A stretch of 44,008 nucleotides of DNA from Candidatus Synechococcus spongiarum (GCF_900047545.1 NZ_FITM01000145.1:1-44008); one strand, 5' to 3'; shown: positions 1 to 16,750, counted from the stretch's first letter. The notes: a model not told the origin generated them from the sequence alone. Made by a program: numbers and translations.

Positions 1-617
<617 letters not shown>

Positions 618-692
618 TTAGGATCAGAGAAAGGGAAGAGAAGAAGGGTGACTTCGGGGAGGCGGAAACGCTTTCCGGTCACCGTTGCGGGG

Positions 693-3980
<3,288 letters not shown>

Positions 3981-4249
3981 AGGGTGGTGTCCCTGTTGGA
4001 GAAATGACAAAGACGGCTGGGTTGGGGGTTGTCGGGAGAGGGCTTCATGCAAGGCAACAGGAAGAGGCAGGCGATTCTTCAAAGGGGGGAACGCTCGGCC
4101 CTGCTGGGCTGCTCAAAGACCTGTAGTGAAGTTCCTCAACCTTGGACAAGTGCCTTGTGGGGGTAATTGTGACTCAGTTTGCCACAGGGCATCACCAAGT
4201 CCTGTGTGAAAGCTTAGTCTACAGTGGGCCGGAGTGTTTGGGGCCAGCA
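3981..4249. other. Non-coding gap upstream of rpoB
   Basis: No open frame here looks coding. On the minus strand it is the leader of rpoB, downstream of tatD. It is the natural place for an rpoB promoter, but I cannot point to convincing -35 and -10 boxes. Confidence 0.4.
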
Positions 4250-5480
<1,231 letters not shown>

Positions 5481-5498
5481 TCAGCCATCGCCTCTGCA

Positions 5499-6824
5499 AT
5501 GGGTGCCGCAACAATGGCATTGCCCGGTCTGCCGGTTCTGCGGACGGCCCAAGACACCCGCGCCCGTCTGCGGCAGATTGCAGCGCGCCTCCACAGCAAC
5601 CAGCAACACACCCGGCAGGTGGAGACCATCATTGCTGCTGTTCGGGAGCAGGGAGATGCCGCCCTCCTGGACTTTACAGCCCGTTTTGACGGACAGCGCT
5701 TTGCCGCCCAGGAGTTGCTGGTGGCCCCGGAGGCTGGTGCGCGGGCCTTGGACAGTTTGCCAACGGAGTTGCGGCTGGCGTTGGAAGCCGCCCACAGCCG
5801 CATCGAGGCGTTCCACTGCCAACAGCGCCCCCCGGACATTGACATGACCGGTCCCTACGGAGAACGGCTGCAACGCTGTTGGCGGCCCATGACCCGGGCG
5901 GGGCTCTACATTCCCGGTGGCCGAGCCGCCTATCCCAGCACCGTCTTGATGAATGCCATTCCTGCCAAGGTGGCCGGGGTGGAGCAGGTGGTGATGGTGA
6001 CTCCACCGTCCAAGGACGGTTCAGTCAATCCGGTGGTGTTGGCGGCCGCAGCCCTGGCGGGCGTGGACCAGATCTACCGGATTGGAGGGGCCCAGGCCAT
6101 TGCTGCCCTGGCCTATGGCACGGAGACCGTCCCTGCCGTGGACGTAATCACGGGACCCGGGAATGTCTACGTGACCATGGCCAAGAAGGCGGTGTACGGC
6201 ACGGTGGCCATTGATGCCTTGGCCGGTCCCAGCGAGGTGCTGGTCATTGCCGATGAGACGGCAGCCCCGGAGTTGGTGGCAGCTGATCTCCTGGCCCAGG
6301 CCGAGCACGACCCCCTGGCTGCCGCCGTTGTGCTCACCACCAGCGACCATCTGCTGTCCCGTCTCCCCTCCTGTCTGGCTCGGCAACTGGCGGAGCACCC
6401 CAAGCCAGCCACCAGCGCCCGATCACTCCAGGACTGGGGTCTGGCCGCCAAGGTGGCCACCCTGGAGGACGCCGTTGATCTGGCCAACGAATTTGCACCG
6501 GAACACCTGGAACTCCTGGTGGCCCAGCCCGATACATTGTTGCCCCGCATCCGCCATGCCGGAGCCGTCTTCATCGGCCCCGAGACGCCCGAGGCGGTGG
6601 GGGACTACCTGGCTGGTCCCAATCACACCTTACCCACGAGCGGCACGGCTCGCTTTGCCGGCGCCCTTGGCGTGGAAACCTTCATGACCAACATGAGCCT
6701 GATCCACTACACCCATGGGGCACTGGAGGCCACAGGTCAACACGTGATGGCCATGGCGGCCAGCGAGGGTCTCCACAGTCATGGGGAATCCGTACGGCGG
6801 CGGCTCAAGACTCAAAAAGAATAG
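5499..6824 (+). CDS. hisD: Histidinol dehydrogenase
   Basis: Last step of histidine synthesis: zinc-dependent, NAD-linked oxidation of L-histidinol to L-histidine in the cytosol. The 441-residue product contains GLYIPGGRAAYPSTVLMNAIPA, GPGNVYVTMAKK, DALAGPSEVLV, the zinc-site segment LLAQAEHDP, NEFAPEHLE and GPNHTLPTSGTARF, all family hallmarks. An ATG at 5499 and another at 5514 are both possible; neither has a strong ribosome-binding site. The frame is open further upstream, but that part lies antisense to rpsT and is not family-like. The gene stands alone, divergent from rpsT and convergent with rpiA, with only 16 bases between the stops. Confidence 0.96.
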   Translation: MGAATMALPGLPVLRTAQDTRARLRQIAARLHSNQQHTRQVETIIAAVREQGDAALLDFTARFDGQRFAAQELLVAPEAGARALDSLPTELRLALEAAHSRIEAFHCQQRPPDIDMTGPYGERLQRCWRPMTRAGLYIPGGRAAYPSTVLMNAIPAKVAGVEQVVMVTPPSKDGSVNPVVLAAAALAGVDQIYRIGGAQAIAALAYGTETVPAVDVITGPGNVYVTMAKKAVYGTVAIDALAGPSEVLVIADETAAPELVAADLLAQAEHDPLAAAVVLTTSDHLLSRLPSCLARQLAEHPKPATSARSLQDWGLAAKVATLEDAVDLANEFAPEHLELLVAQPDTLLPRIRHAGAVFIGPETPEAVGDYLAGPNHTLPTSGTARFAGALGVETFMTNMSLIHYTHGALEATGQHVMAMAASEGLHSHGESVRRRLKTQKE

Positions 6825-6840
6825 GCGGCAAGCACAAGAA

Positions 6841-7563
6841 TCAGGGGCCGTCAGGGGGCACCAGCGTGCGCACATGAATGCCTTGCTCCGTCGCCTCCCC
6901 CACCAGCACCTGGTCCACCAGGTTGACAAACAGGCCGTTTTCCACCACGCCAGGAATTGAGTTGAGTTGACGCTCCAACTCTGCGCCATCACCAATGCCC
7001 CCGGGGAAGTGGGCATCCAGCACCAGATTGCCTTGATCGGTCACCACCGGTCCGGCCTTCCGTTGTGCGATCCGCAACTCACACTCGGCCCCCATAGCCC
7101 GAAGACGGCGACTCACCAGGGCCCAAGCACCAGGGAGCACCTCCACCGGCAGGAGAAAGTCCAGATTTAGGCGCTCCACCAGCTTGCTGGCATCCACCAC
7201 CACCACGAAGCGGCGCGCCGCCGAGGCCACCAGTTTTTCCTGCACATGGCAGGCGCCCCCTCCTTTGATCAACTGGAAACCGGGATCCACCTCATCGGCG
7301 CCATCGATGGCCAAATCAACGGCCTCCACATGGTTGAGATCCACCAGGGGAATGCCCAGACTGCTGGCCAAAACCTGGCTTTGGAAGGATGTGGGCACCG
7401 CCGTGATGTTGTCCAATTGACCTTGGCTCAACCGCTTCCCCAAAGCTTGAATCATGAGAGCAGCGGTTGATCCCGATCCCAGGCCCAGCACCATGCCACT
7501 CCGGACTTGCTCCACTGCCGCCTCGGCCACAGCCTGCTTGACACGGCTTTCCAGGTCGCTCAT
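6841..7563 (-). CDS. rpiA: Ribose-5-phosphate isomerase A
   Basis: Interconverts ribose 5-phosphate and ribulose 5-phosphate, serving the Calvin cycle and pentose phosphate pathway. The 240-residue protein has the substrate-binding loop GLGSGSTAA at about residues 27-35, the catalytic acid region DGADEVD, the [11 protein letters not shown] segment with the catalytic glutamate, and SKLVERL. The ATG at 7563 gives a family-length N-terminus. It lies downstream of the HtrA-type protease on the same strand (52 bases), which may give co-transcription, although the functions are unrelated. Confidence 0.96.
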   Translation of the reverse strand: MSDLESRVKQAVAEAAVEQVRSGMVLGLGSGSTAALMIQALGKRLSQGQLDNITAVPTSFQSQVLASSLGIPLVDLNHVEAVDLAIDGADEVDPGFQLIKGGGACHVQEKLVASAARRFVVVVDASKLVERLNLDFLLPVEVLPGAWALVSRRLRAMGAECELRIAQRKAGPVVTDQGNLVLDAHFPGGIGDGAELERQLNSIPGVVENGLFVNLVDQVLVGEATEQGIHVRTLVPPDGP

Positions 7564-7615
7564 TCTCCAGAGACAGACGGGTAGATGTTAGCAGGGTACT
7601 AGTGTCTCCTCAGTC

Positions 7616-8896
<1,281 letters not shown>

Positions 8897-9688
8897 CTAG
8901 CCGGGTACACCCTGGGTCAGGGGCTCGTCAGGGGTGACTTGCCCATGGACGATCCGCATCACCCGGGTGTGCAACCGGCCGTCGGCCTCCAACCGCAGAA
9001 GGCGCCAGCCCGGGGCGTCGGGATGGGCACTGGGCTGGATTGGCGCAATCTGCACTGCCGTGGATGGACAGGCCATCAGCGGCAGGGGGACCTGCTGCTG
9101 CCAGGCTTGATGCACATGGCCGAACACCACCCCCTTCACCTGGGGAAAAGCCTGGAGCAGGTCCAGAAGACGCTCCGGCTCCTCCAGGGCGATGGCATCC
9201 ATGCGTGGAGAGCCAATGGCGGTGGGTGGGTGGTGAAGGGCCACCAGGCAGGGGCCCGGATGAGGGCGGAGGATGCCCACAAGCCAGTCCAGTTGCACAG
9301 CGGAGAGACGGCCACCCATGCAGCCGGCCACGTGGGAATCCAGACCGATCACCAGCCAGTTGCCCACAGCCACCCCACAGGGCGCAACCGAGGCGTGTCG
9401 AGCCAGGCAACTTCTCAGCAACTGGGGTTGGTCATGGTTCCCCGCCATCACCAGGGCAGGGATGCCGCAGGTGGCCAACTGATCCCGAAGCAACCCACAG
9501 GCTGCCCAGGTTTCATCATGGCCCAGGTCACCCGTCAGCAGGATGAGGTCGGGATCCGCGCTGCAGACAGCGCGAAGACAGGTCTGGAACTGGACATGAC
9601 TGTTGACGCCGCGATAGTATCCCCCAGGGTCGGCCAGCAGGTGGAGGTCTGTCAGTTGAGCCACTGTCCATGCCGTTGGATGTGCCAA
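8897..9688 (-). CDS. Calcineurin-like metallophosphoesterase, Icc/CpdA-like class III phosphodiesterase
   Basis: A 263-residue two-metal phosphoesterase. All metal motifs are present: DLH at residues 14-16, GDLGHD at 53-58, GNHD at 83-86, HH at 152-153 and GHVH at 190-193. This pattern and length match the Icc/CpdA group, known for cyclic-nucleotide phosphodiesterase activity. Substrate assignment within the superfamily is uncertain, so cAMP hydrolysis is only a likely role. The start ATG at 9688 puts the first metal motif at its usual place. It is the upstream partner of the HtrA-type gene (gap of three bases) and diverges from rimP. Confidence 0.85.
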   Translation of the reverse strand: MAHPTAWTVAQLTDLHLLADPGGYYRGVNSHVQFQTCLRAVCSADPDLILLTGDLGHDETWAACGLLRDQLATCGIPALVMAGNHDQPQLLRSCLARHASVAPCGVAVGNWLVIGLDSHVAGCMGGRLSAVQLDWLVGILRPHPGPCLVALHHPPTAIGSPRMDAIALEEPERLLDLLQAFPQVKGVVFGHVHQAWQQQVPLPLMACPSTAVQIAPIQPSAHPDAPGWRLLRLEADGRLHTRVMRIVHGQVTPDEPLTQGVPG

Positions 9689-9843
9689 TGGTCTGAAAGG
9701 TTGCTAGCTTTTCTTCACATTGCCACTGGGTCCGTTCGATTTTCATGGTGTCCGTGCCCATTGCCGGAGCACGGTGCAGTTGTGGAGATTGGGCCAGGAG
9801 TATCCCCCTCAGTTGGCTTAGGGAGTCTGTCCGGTCCAGTACC

Positions 9844-10311
9844 TTGACTCACGCCTTAATTCCCACAGTCCGCAGTCACGCCGAGACGGCCGCCACCCCC
9901 CTCGCCCTGGTTGTCTCCGACGTGGCCATTCAGGCCCACCGTCAACCGCTGACGGTGGTTGTGGCCATCCGCCGCCTGGATGGAGATGACGTATCCATCG
10001 TTGACTGTGAACAGCTCAGCCATCGCCTGGGGGTTCTCCTTGACGAAGCCGAACTGTTTCCCAAGGCCTTTGTCCTAGAGGTGTCCAGCCCCGGTCTCGG
10101 CGAGGACCTGGTCAGTGATCGTGATTTCCAAAGCTTCCGTGGATTCCCCGTGGAACTCCACCGTCAGCGGCAGGAACGTCATGATGTTGTCCACGGCACC
10201 TTAATGGGCCGGGACGAGACTGTGGTCTGGCTGAACCGCAAGGGCCGCATTACCCGTATTCCCCGTGGTGATGTGCTCCAGGTACGACTCACCACCGGCA
10301 AATTCGGCTAG
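9844..10311 (+). CDS. rimP: Ribosome maturation factor RimP
   Basis: Assembly factor for the 30S subunit, cytosolic. The segment LFPKAFVLEVSSPGLGEDL followed by RDFQSFRGFPVELH is the RimP signature, and the C-terminal part has the Sm-like fold pattern (RKGRITRIPRGDVLQVRL). The frame is open from 9745, but the family begins near LTHALIPTVRSHAE. This suggests a TTG start at 9844 (155 residues); the start is uncertain because no good ribosome-binding site is visible. First gene of the conserved rimP-nusA-ylxR-infB operon. Confidence 0.92.
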   Translation: MTHALIPTVRSHAETAATPLALVVSDVAIQAHRQPLTVVVAIRRLDGDDVSIVDCEQLSHRLGVLLDEAELFPKAFVLEVSSPGLGEDLVSDRDFQSFRGFPVELHRQRQERHDVVHGTLMGRDETVVWLNRKGRITRIPRGDVLQVRLTTGKFG

Positions 10312-10348
10312 GCCAACCACTCTTTTGCTATCCACAACCTGACCATCC

Positions 10349-11680
10349 ATGGCGCTCGTAATGCTTCCGGGCCTGGCGGCCCTGATCGAGAACATCAGCG
10401 AAGAGAAGAAGCTACCCCCCAGTACGGTTGAGCAAGCCCTGCGGGAATCCCTTCTCAAGGGGTATGAGAAGTACCGGCGCACACAGATGCTGGGGAGCGG
10501 TGAAGATCCGTTTGACGGGGATTATTTTGCGAATTTTGACGTCTCCCTCAGCCTTGACGAGGAATGCTTCCGGATTCTGGCCAGCAAGATCATCGTCGAC
10601 CAGGTGGATAGTGAAGACCATCAGATTGCTCTGGCCGACGTGCAGCAGGTGGCGGAGGATGCCCAGATTGGCGACACGGTGGTGTTGGACGTGACGCCAG
10701 AGCGGGACGACTTCGGCCGCATGGCCGCCACACAGACGAAGCAGACGTTGGCCCAGCGGCTACGGGACCACCAGCGTCACATGATCCAGGAGGAGTTCGC
10801 AGACCTGGAGGACCCTGTGCTCACCGCCCGGGTCCTGCGTTTTGAGCGCCAGAGCGTGATCATGGCTGTCAGTTCCGGCCTTGGACGGCCGGAAGTGGAG
10901 GCGGAGCTCCCACGGCGAGATCAGCTTCCCAATGACAACTATCGTGCCAACGCCACCTTCCGGGTGTTCCTCAAGGAGGTGTCTGAGGTGCCGCGGCGCG
11001 GACCCCAGTTGTTTGTCTCTCGCGCCAATGCGGGGCTGGTGGTCTACCTGTTTGAGAATGAGGTCCCGGAAATCCAGGAGGGGTCTGTGCGCATTGTGGC
11101 CGTGGCCCGGGAAGCCAACCCTCCCTCCCGCTGCTCTGTGGGGACACGGACCAAGGTGTCCGTAGACAGCACGGAGCGGGAAGTGGACCCTGTGGGCGCT
11201 TGTATTGGAGCCCGTGGCTCGCGGATCCAGCAGGTGGTTAACGAGTTGCGGGGCGAGAAGATTGACGTGATCCGCTGGTCGGCGGACCCGGCCCAATACA
11301 TTTCCCATTCCTTAAGCCCCGCCAAGGTGGGTCAGGTGCGGCTGGTGGATCCTGAAGCGCACCACGCCCACGTGCTTGTTCCCCCGGACCAGTTGAGCCT
11401 GGCCATTGGCCGCCAGGGCCAAAACGTCCGTCTGGCTGCGCGACTCACGGGTTGGAAGATCGATATTAAAAATTCGGCGGAGTACGACCAGGGGAAAGAG
11501 GAAGCTGTGGTGGCCAAGCTCGTTGCCCAGCGGCAGAAGGAGGAAAAAGCGCAAATTGAAACAGAAGCGCGCATCAAGGCGGAACAGGCCATGCGCGCCG
11601 AGGAGGACGCCCGCCTGCGGGAGCTTTATCCACAGCGGGATGAACTGGATGGTCAAACGCTTTGGCAACAACAGCCATGA
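10349..11680 (+). CDS. nusA: Transcription termination/antitermination factor NusA
   Basis: Binds RNA polymerase and nascent RNA, controlling pausing and termination. The 443-residue protein has an N-terminal polymerase-binding domain (MALVMLPGLAALIENISEEKK), an S1 domain around residues 135-200 and two KH-type regions (VGACIGARGSRIQQVVNEL at about 280-300; LSLAIGRQGQNVRLAARLTGW at about 350-370). The C-terminus is a charged helix rich in Glu, Lys and Ala, without the acidic repeats seen in enterobacteria, as usual for cyanobacteria. It starts 37 bases after rimP, and its stop overlaps the ylxR start (ATGA). Confidence 0.97.
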   Translation: MALVMLPGLAALIENISEEKKLPPSTVEQALRESLLKGYEKYRRTQMLGSGEDPFDGDYFANFDVSLSLDEECFRILASKIIVDQVDSEDHQIALADVQQVAEDAQIGDTVVLDVTPERDDFGRMAATQTKQTLAQRLRDHQRHMIQEEFADLEDPVLTARVLRFERQSVIMAVSSGLGRPEVEAELPRRDQLPNDNYRANATFRVFLKEVSEVPRRGPQLFVSRANAGLVVYLFENEVPEIQEGSVRIVAVAREANPPSRCSVGTRTKVSVDSTEREVDPVGACIGARGSRIQQVVNELRGEKIDVIRWSADPAQYISHSLSPAKVGQVRLVDPEAHHAHVLVPPDQLSLAIGRQGQNVRLAARLTGWKIDIKNSAEYDQGKEEAVVAKLVAQRQKEEKAQIETEARIKAEQAMRAEEDARLRELYPQRDELDGQTLWQQQP

Positions 11681-11979
11681 GCACCACCCAGAAGCCTGTG
11701 GTGAGGCGTTGTGTCAGTTGCACACACCTGAAGGACCGCACCCGGATGCTGCGCCTGGTGCGGTTGGCGGGCGGGAGGATTGGTCTGGGTCAGGGGTTTG
11801 GCCGCTCCGCCTATGTGTGCCGTTCCCAACGTTGCCTGCAAGACGCACGGCAACGAAAACGGATCCAGAAAAGCCTGCGCATCCCCAATCATCCCGCTAT
11901 TGACGCCGCCCTGGCGGCCGAGTTGGACAACGCTGAGTCGGACAACGGGAAACAGGTTCAAGATTCTCCTGTAGAATGA
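11677..11979 (+). CDS. ylxR: YlxR family RNA-binding protein (DUF448)
   Basis: Small basic protein encoded between nusA and infB in many bacteria; family members have been linked to RNA binding and regulation. The 100-residue product has the signature VVRRCVSCTHLKDRTRMLRL followed by GRSAYVCRSQRCL, with paired cysteines, then a basic helix (RQRKRIQKSLR). The ATG at 11677 forms an ATGA overlap with the nusA stop, supporting this start over the in-frame ATG at 11662. The acidic tail ends about 215 bases before infB. Confidence 0.92.
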   Translation: MSTTQKPVVRRCVSCTHLKDRTRMLRLVRLAGGRIGLGQGFGRSAYVCRSQRCLQDARQRKRIQKSLRIPNHPAIDAALAAELDNAESDNGKQVQDSPVE

Positions 11980-12194
11980 CGCTGCCCTCAAGTGCCGCAG
12001 CAGTTTGGTCTTACGCTCACGCTCCAGGCCGATACCACAAGCCCCATGGCTTCTGTCCTGTAGGCCCGAGTGGTCCTCGTCTGCAAGCTTTTCTCAAGGG
12101 AAATCTTGTGGAGCCAAGGTTTTGGTGAGACTCTCAAGGAGTACTCGCCTTTCCTGGGGCAAGATGTCAATGACCCTTGCATAAGGAGGGCTCG
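11980..12194 (+). other. Untranslated spacer between ylxR and infB
   Basis: A 215-base spacer inside an otherwise tight operon, with no plausible gene on either strand. It ends in a strong ribosome-binding site for infB. Its length suggests a leader or internal promoter, but I find no clear hairpin-plus-T-run terminator or known riboswitch pattern. Confidence 0.35.
12183..12189 (+). promoter_or_regulatory. Strong Shine-Dalgarno for infB
   Basis: AAGGAGG, a near-perfect anti-16S match, lies five bases before the ATG at 12195. A second, weaker GGAG at 12222-12225 sits five bases before the in-frame ATG at 12231. Most genes in this window show no such site, so infB is unusual in having two. Confidence 0.75.
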
Positions 12195-15100
12195 ATGGGG
12201 GGCAACCCTCATCGCTCATTTGGAGTACGCATGACCAACAGCGGCAAAAAAGTCCGTATCTATGATCTTTCGCGCGACCTTGGCCTTCCGAACTCGTGCA
12301 TTCTTGACGCTGCCAAGACCCGTTCCATCCCGTTCAAGAGTCACAGCAGCTCAATCAGCGAGGGCCAGGCCAGCACCATCGTTGGCCACCTTGTGGCCGA
12401 AGGTCATCTGACTGAAGATTCGGCAGCCGCCTACAAAACCAAGGCCGCTCAAAAGAAGACGGCTGTTGGATCAGACAAGTCTGGTCCAGTGCAACCAGAC
12501 CCCAGGCACCAGGCCAAACCCACCGGCAAAGCGTTCACGGTCCGGCTGAAATCCAAGGCAGTGCTGACCGCACGACCCACGCCACCACAAGCCACCGCCC
12601 CACGTCAGCTCACCCCTGGCACGACGCCATCGGCCACCCAGAAACTCCATAGAAAGCCCTCCCCACCAGCCAGGGAGACGGCTCCCGGCCCTGTCAGACT
12701 GGCCAACGCCACCGCGACCAATAGCACCACCACGGCCAACAAAGGTCCCCGGCGCCCCAGTGTGGTCAAGCTCAAGGCCAAAACAGCGGACCAGCACACC
12801 ACAGGCAAGACCGCTGGCAAGGGGACGGCAACCAAGGTCAATACAGATCTTGCGATAGCGAAGCCGCCATCTGTGGAACCCAAGCCATCCCGGAAGCCCA
12901 AGCTGGTGCGACCCATTGCACCAAAATCTCCTGGAGTTGCGGCTGCCACCAAGGACAAACCGTCGGCAAAGGCGGTCCCTGCAGCGGTGAAGACACCACC
13001 ATCCGCTGCATCACGTCCGTCCCAGAAGCCCAAGCCAGTGCGGCCCACCGTGATCCAGCCCACGGCGCCCAAGGCTCCCGGAGCCGCAGTTGCTCTGGAG
13101 AGCAAGCCATCCAGGACAAAAGCAACTCCTGTGGTGGTCAGGTCACCATCCGTTGGTGGTAAGCCGTTAGCCGATAAGCCGTTCAAGGGGTCTGCGGCCG
13201 CCACCAAGCAGGCGAAGGTGACCCGACAATCCTCCGCAGCTGGCAATCGCCGTCCCAAGGATGCACACCTATCGGACAAGGTGAGCAAGAAGACGGTCGC
13301 CAAGAAGCCGGTCAAGCAGCCGCCCCAGCTTATGGCGCCACCTAAGCTTGCGTCCGCCAAATCTCCTGTGGCCGAGAAACCTGTTCGCAAGTCCCAGGGT
13401 CCCACCAGTTTCCTATCCGCAACCTCCACACCACGCCCCAGGAAGCCAGTAAAAGGTCAATGGGCTCGACCAGGGAGCAAGTCAGCATCAGTCCCCCCAG
13501 CCAAACCACCCCTGTCTGCCGCCCCTGAGGGCCCCGTTCACCTCCCACTGCCCGCAAAGGCAGTGGATCAACCACCCCGGCGCCCCAGTGCAAGGCCGCC
13601 ACGCTCCGTGGTGGCGTCCGGGATGCCGCGGTCCCGGTCGTCAGCGTTAGCGGGACGTCCTGACGGCGCCCGGTCCATCCAATCTACACCCCAGGCGCAG
13701 CCACCTGTACGGCAACCCCAAATCGTGGCGCGCCGTCCCAGCGCCAGGGCAAGCGACCCTGGCACACCACAGCGCCCCGGAGAGGCGGATGGGCCACCAC
13801 AGCAGAATCGTCCGGAAGTCATGGGGCGACTTCAGCGCACCAGCCCCGCCACTGGCGAGCGTCGCGCCAGGCCCACCACCCCCCGCTCAGCAGAGCTTGT
13901 TGGTCGTCCTCTGCGGCGCAGCTCAGGTGGACCTCCGGGGGTTAGCCGTCCGGGAGGGTCAGGGTCCGAGCGCCTTCAGGGAGGGCTGCCACCAGGGGTG
14001 CGCCGTCCCGCAGCCCCCAGTGAAGTTCTGGGCAAGGAGGCCACCTCGGGATCCACCACAACTGTGGCCCGTCCCAAGACCGAACCCAAAACCACAACAG
14101 CCTCCCCCACGCCACCTCGTCGTCCTGGCCCGCCCCGCAGCGGTGCCCCCGGTGGCCGCTCCCGCAGTGGCGCCGGCGGACGGCGACGCCAGGATTGGGA
14201 TGATTCAGCGCGCCTGGAGCAGTTGCGCCGTGGCGGTGCAGCCAGCAAGCAGCGCACCAAGGTTCACATCATCGGCATCCACGACGAAGATGTGAATGCT
14301 GGCGAAGGCTTTGCCAGTGAAGGGGCTGCTGCGGTGCTGTCTGCGTCCTTGGCGCGCCCTTCCGGCAAACCCCAGGGTGCGACGGACCAGCCCGCAGTCA
14401 AAGCAAAACGGCGCAAGAAGCCCAAGGAGACGGCCCGGCAGCGACAGCGGCGGCGGGCCATGGAACTGCGTCAAGCGCGGGAGGCCAAGCAGCAGCGTCC
14501 CGAAATGCTTGTGGTTCCGGAAGGCAACTTGACGGTCCAGGAGTTGGCCGAGGCCCTTGGCGTGGACAGCTCGGACATCATCAAGTCCTTGTTCTTCAAA
14601 GGCATCTCGGCAACGGTGACTCAATCCCTGGACCTGTCCGCCATCGAAAAGGTGGCCGAGGAATTCGGAGTGCCGGTTGTGGAAGACGACGTCGAGGCGG
14701 CAGCCAAGAAGACCGTGACCATGATTGAGGACGAGGATCTTGAGAACCTCAGCCGGCGCCCGCCCGTGGTGACGGTGATGGGCCATGTGGACCATGGCAA
14801 GACCAGCTTGCTGGATGCCATTCGCAGCACCCGGGTGGCGGCAGGAGAGGCTGGCGGAATTACCCAGCACATTGGCGCCTACCAGGTGGAGGTGGTCCAT
14901 GAGGAGAAGCCTGCCCTCATCACCTTCCTGGACACCCCTGGTCACGAAGCCTTCACCGCCATGCGGGCCCGGGGCACCAAGGTGACCGACATTGCTGTCC
15001 TGGTGGTGGCCGCTGACGACGGGGTACGCCCGCAAACCATTGAGGCCATCAGTCATGCGAGGGCCGCGGAGGTGCCCATCGTGGTGGCGATCAACAAGAT

Positions 15101-16283
15101 GGATAAAGAGGGCGCCAATCCGGACCGCGTGCGCCAGGAGTTGGCTGAGCACGATTTGATGAGTGAGGATTGGGGGGGCGACACGGTCATGGTCCCTGTC
15201 AGCGCGCTCAAGGGCCAGAACATTGACAAATTGCTGGAGATGATCCTTCTGGTCAGTGACGTGGAGGATCTACAAGCCAATCCCGAGCGTCTGGCCAGAG
15301 GAACCGTGGTGGAGGCCCACTTGGACAAGGCCAAGGGCCCGGTGGCCACGTTGCTGGTTCAGAACGGCACCCTGCGACCCGGCGACGTGATCGCTGCCGG
15401 TCCGGTGCTGGGCAAGGTGCGGGCCATGGTCAACGACCGGGGCGAGCGGCTCATGGAGGCCCTTCCCTCTGCCGCCGTGGAAGCCCTTGGCTTTGGTGAG
15501 GTGCCCACTGCAGGGGATGCCTTTGAGGTGTTTGAGGACGAGAAGGCTGCCCGCACTGTGGTGAGTGACAGGGTCAGTGACGCCCGGGCTGCCCGGTTGG
15601 CTCAGCAGATGGCCAATCGTCGCGTCAGCCTCACTGCTTTGTCGGATCAAGCCGCCGAAGGTGAACTCAAGGAACTCAACCTCATTCTCAAGACCGACAT
15701 GCAGGGGTCCCTGGAGGCCATCCTGGGGTCCCTGGAGCAACTCTCCCAGGAAGAAGTGCAGATCCGTGTCCTGCTGTCCTCCCCCGGAGAAATCACGGAA
15801 ACCGACATTGATTTGGCCACAGCCTCCGGCGCCGTTGTCATTGGCTTTAATACCTCCATGGCCACTGGTGCAAGACGGGTGGCGGAAGCCGCATCCGTGG
15901 ACGTGCGCAATTACGACGTGATCTACAAGTTGCTGGAGGATATCCAGGGGGCCATGGAGGGCCTCCTGGAACCGGATTTGGTGGAAGAACCCCTGGGCTG
16001 GGCAGAGGTGCGCGCCGTCTTCTCCGTCGGCCACGGCGCCGTGGCCGGCTGCTACGTCACGGAAGGCAAGTTGCAGCGCAACTGCCGGTTACGGGTGCAT
16101 CGGGGCAGACAAGTGGTCTACGAGGGAGATTTGGACTCTCTCCGGCGTATCAAGGACGGGGTGAAGGAAGTCAATTCCGGCTACGAGTGTGGCGTGGGGG
16201 TGAGCCGCTTCACGGATTGGCGGGAGGGGGACCGACTGGAAACCTTCTCCATGGTCATGGTGAAGCGGACGTTGAATGTGTGA
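12195..16283 (+). CDS. infB: Translation initiation factor IF-2
   Basis: GTPase that brings initiator tRNA to the 30S subunit. The N-terminal IF2 motif [21 protein letters not shown] lies close to the start. A very long Pro/Ala/Lys/Arg-rich linker follows (about residues 75-700), containing imperfect repeats such as [10 protein letters not shown] and [10 protein letters not shown]. The G domain begins near residue 855: GHVDHGKT (G1), GGITQHIGA (G2), DTPGHEAF (G3) and NKMD (G4), then domains II, III and C2 to the end (KRTLNV). At about 1362 residues it is long for the family, owing to the linker. The start at 12195 has the best ribosome-binding site; the ATG at 12231 ([11 protein letters not shown]) matches the usual picocyanobacterial N-terminus and is equally credible. 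Confidence 0.97.
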   Translation: MGGNPHRSFGVRMTNSGKKVRIYDLSRDLGLPNSCILDAAKTRSIPFKSHSSSISEGQASTIVGHLVAEGHLTEDSAAAYKTKAAQKKTAVGSDKSGPVQPDPRHQAKPTGKAFTVRLKSKAVLTARPTPPQATAPRQLTPGTTPSATQKLHRKPSPPARETAPGPVRLANATATNSTTTANKGPRRPSVVKLKAKTADQHTTGKTAGKGTATKVNTDLAIAKPPSVEPKPSRKPKLVRPIAPKSPGVAAATKDKPSAKAVPAAVKTPPSAASRPSQKPKPVRPTVIQPTAPKAPGAAVALESKPSRTKATPVVVRSPSVGGKPLADKPFKGSAAATKQAKVTRQSSAAGNRRPKDAHLSDKVSKKTVAKKPVKQPPQLMAPPKLASAKSPVAEKPVRKSQGPTSFLSATSTPRPRKPVKGQWARPGSKSASVPPAKPPLSAAPEGPVHLPLPAKAVDQPPRRPSARPPRSVVASGMPRSRSSALAGRPDGARSIQSTPQAQPPVRQPQIVARRPSARASDPGTPQRPGEADGPPQQNRPEVMGRLQRTSPATGERRARPTTPRSAELVGRPLRRSSGGPPGVSRPGGSGSERLQGGLPPGVRRPAAPSEVLGKEATSGSTTTVARPKTEPKTTTASPTPPRRPGPPRSGAPGGRSRSGAGGRRRQDWDDSARLEQLRRGGAASKQRTKVHIIGIHDEDVNAGEGFASEGAAAVLSASLARPSGKPQGATDQPAVKAKRRKKPKETARQRQRRRAMELRQAREAKQQRPEMLVVPEGNLTVQELAEALGVDSSDIIKSLFFKGISATVTQSLDLSAIEKVAEEFGVPVVEDDVEAAAKKTVTMIEDEDLENLSRRPPVVTVMGHVDHGKTSLLDAIRSTRVAAGEAGGITQHIGAYQVEVVHEEKPALITFLDTPGHEAFTAMRARGTKVTDIAVLVVAADDGVRPQTIEAISHARAAEVPIVVAINKMDKEGANPDRVRQELAEHDLMSEDWGGDTVMVPVSALKGQNIDKLLEMILLVSDVEDLQANPERLARGTVVEAHLDKAKGPVATLLVQNGTLRPGDVIAAGPVLGKVRAMVNDRGERLMEALPSAAVEALGFGEVPTAGDAFEVFEDEKAARTVVSDRVSDARAARLAQQMANRRVSLTALSDQAAEGELKELNLILKTDMQGSLEAILGSLEQLSQEEVQIRVLLSSPGEITETDIDLATASGAVVIGFNTSMATGARRVAEAASVDVRNYDVIYKLLEDIQGAMEGLLEPDLVEEPLGWAEVRAVFSVGHGAVAGCYVTEGKLQRNCRLRVHRGRQVVYEGDLDSLRRIKDGVKEVNSGYECGVGVSRFTDWREGDRLETFSMVMVKRTLNV

Positions 16284-16316
16284 GTTGGCAGGGTGTTTGT
16301 TACCGGGTCTCCAGTG

Positions 16317-16619
16317 TCAGGGCCTTTTCTGGGAACCGCTGTTTCTGGTCTGCCCAGGGCCGGCCTCTGACCTTGGGGAGCGATCCTTCCAGAGCAAGTA
16401 GGCAAACAGCACCACCGCTCCCACTTGAACGACGACGTCATTGGGCTGTACCGTCTCTCCACCAACAAGCCGTAACACCATGATCACCAGCCCCAGGGCT
16501 GCCGAGGCCTCCAGCGCAATCCACAGCGCCCGCCGCAGGCTTTGCCATGGTGTCCTTAATTCTTGTTGAAGCTTGGCTTTCAATTGAGGGTCAAGGGGAT
16601 CTTGCGATGGAGAAGCCAT
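16317..16619 (-). CDS. DUF3493 small membrane protein (Rep27/LPA1-like)
   Basis: A 100-residue protein with KLQQELRTPWQSLRRALWIALEASAALGLVIM, typical of the DUF3493 family, and two predicted membrane spans at about residues 32-53 and 60-77. Plant and algal relatives with this domain (LPA1/Rep27) take part in photosystem II assembly or repair; the role of the stand-alone cyanobacterial form is inferred only. The hydrophilic C-terminal tail is not conserved in appearance. It is convergent with infB and separated by 33 bases. Confidence 0.75.
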   Translation of the reverse strand: MASPSQDPLDPQLKAKLQQELRTPWQSLRRALWIALEASAALGLVIMVLRLVGGETVQPNDVVVQVGAVVLFAYLLWKDRSPRSEAGPGQTRNSGSQKRP

Positions 16620-16677
16620 GGGTGCTTTGGGCTGGCGCCAGACAACTGTTGTTCTAACAACTAGGATTCCATGGTTA

Positions 16678-16750
16678 GCCGCTGTAGCTCAGTTGGTAGA
16701 GCAACGCTTTCGTAAAGCGTGGGTCGTCGGTTCAAGTCCGGCCAGCGGCT
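16678..16750 (+). tRNA. tRNA-Thr (anticodon CGT)
   Basis: A 73-base cloverleaf with a perfect seven-pair acceptor stem (GCCGCTG with CAGCGGC), a D-arm containing AGTTGGTAGA, anticodon stem ACGCT/AGCGT around the loop TTCGTAA, and T-arm GTCGG TTCAAGT CCGGC. Anticodon CGT reads ACG. The discriminator base is T, and CCA is not encoded. Confidence 0.96.

Noticed and set aside
12605-13429. Minus-strand frame of 274 codons within infB
   Set aside because: It is the shadow of the low-complexity Pro/Ala/Lys linker of IF2, giving a Gly/Leu/Ala-rich sequence without family likeness.
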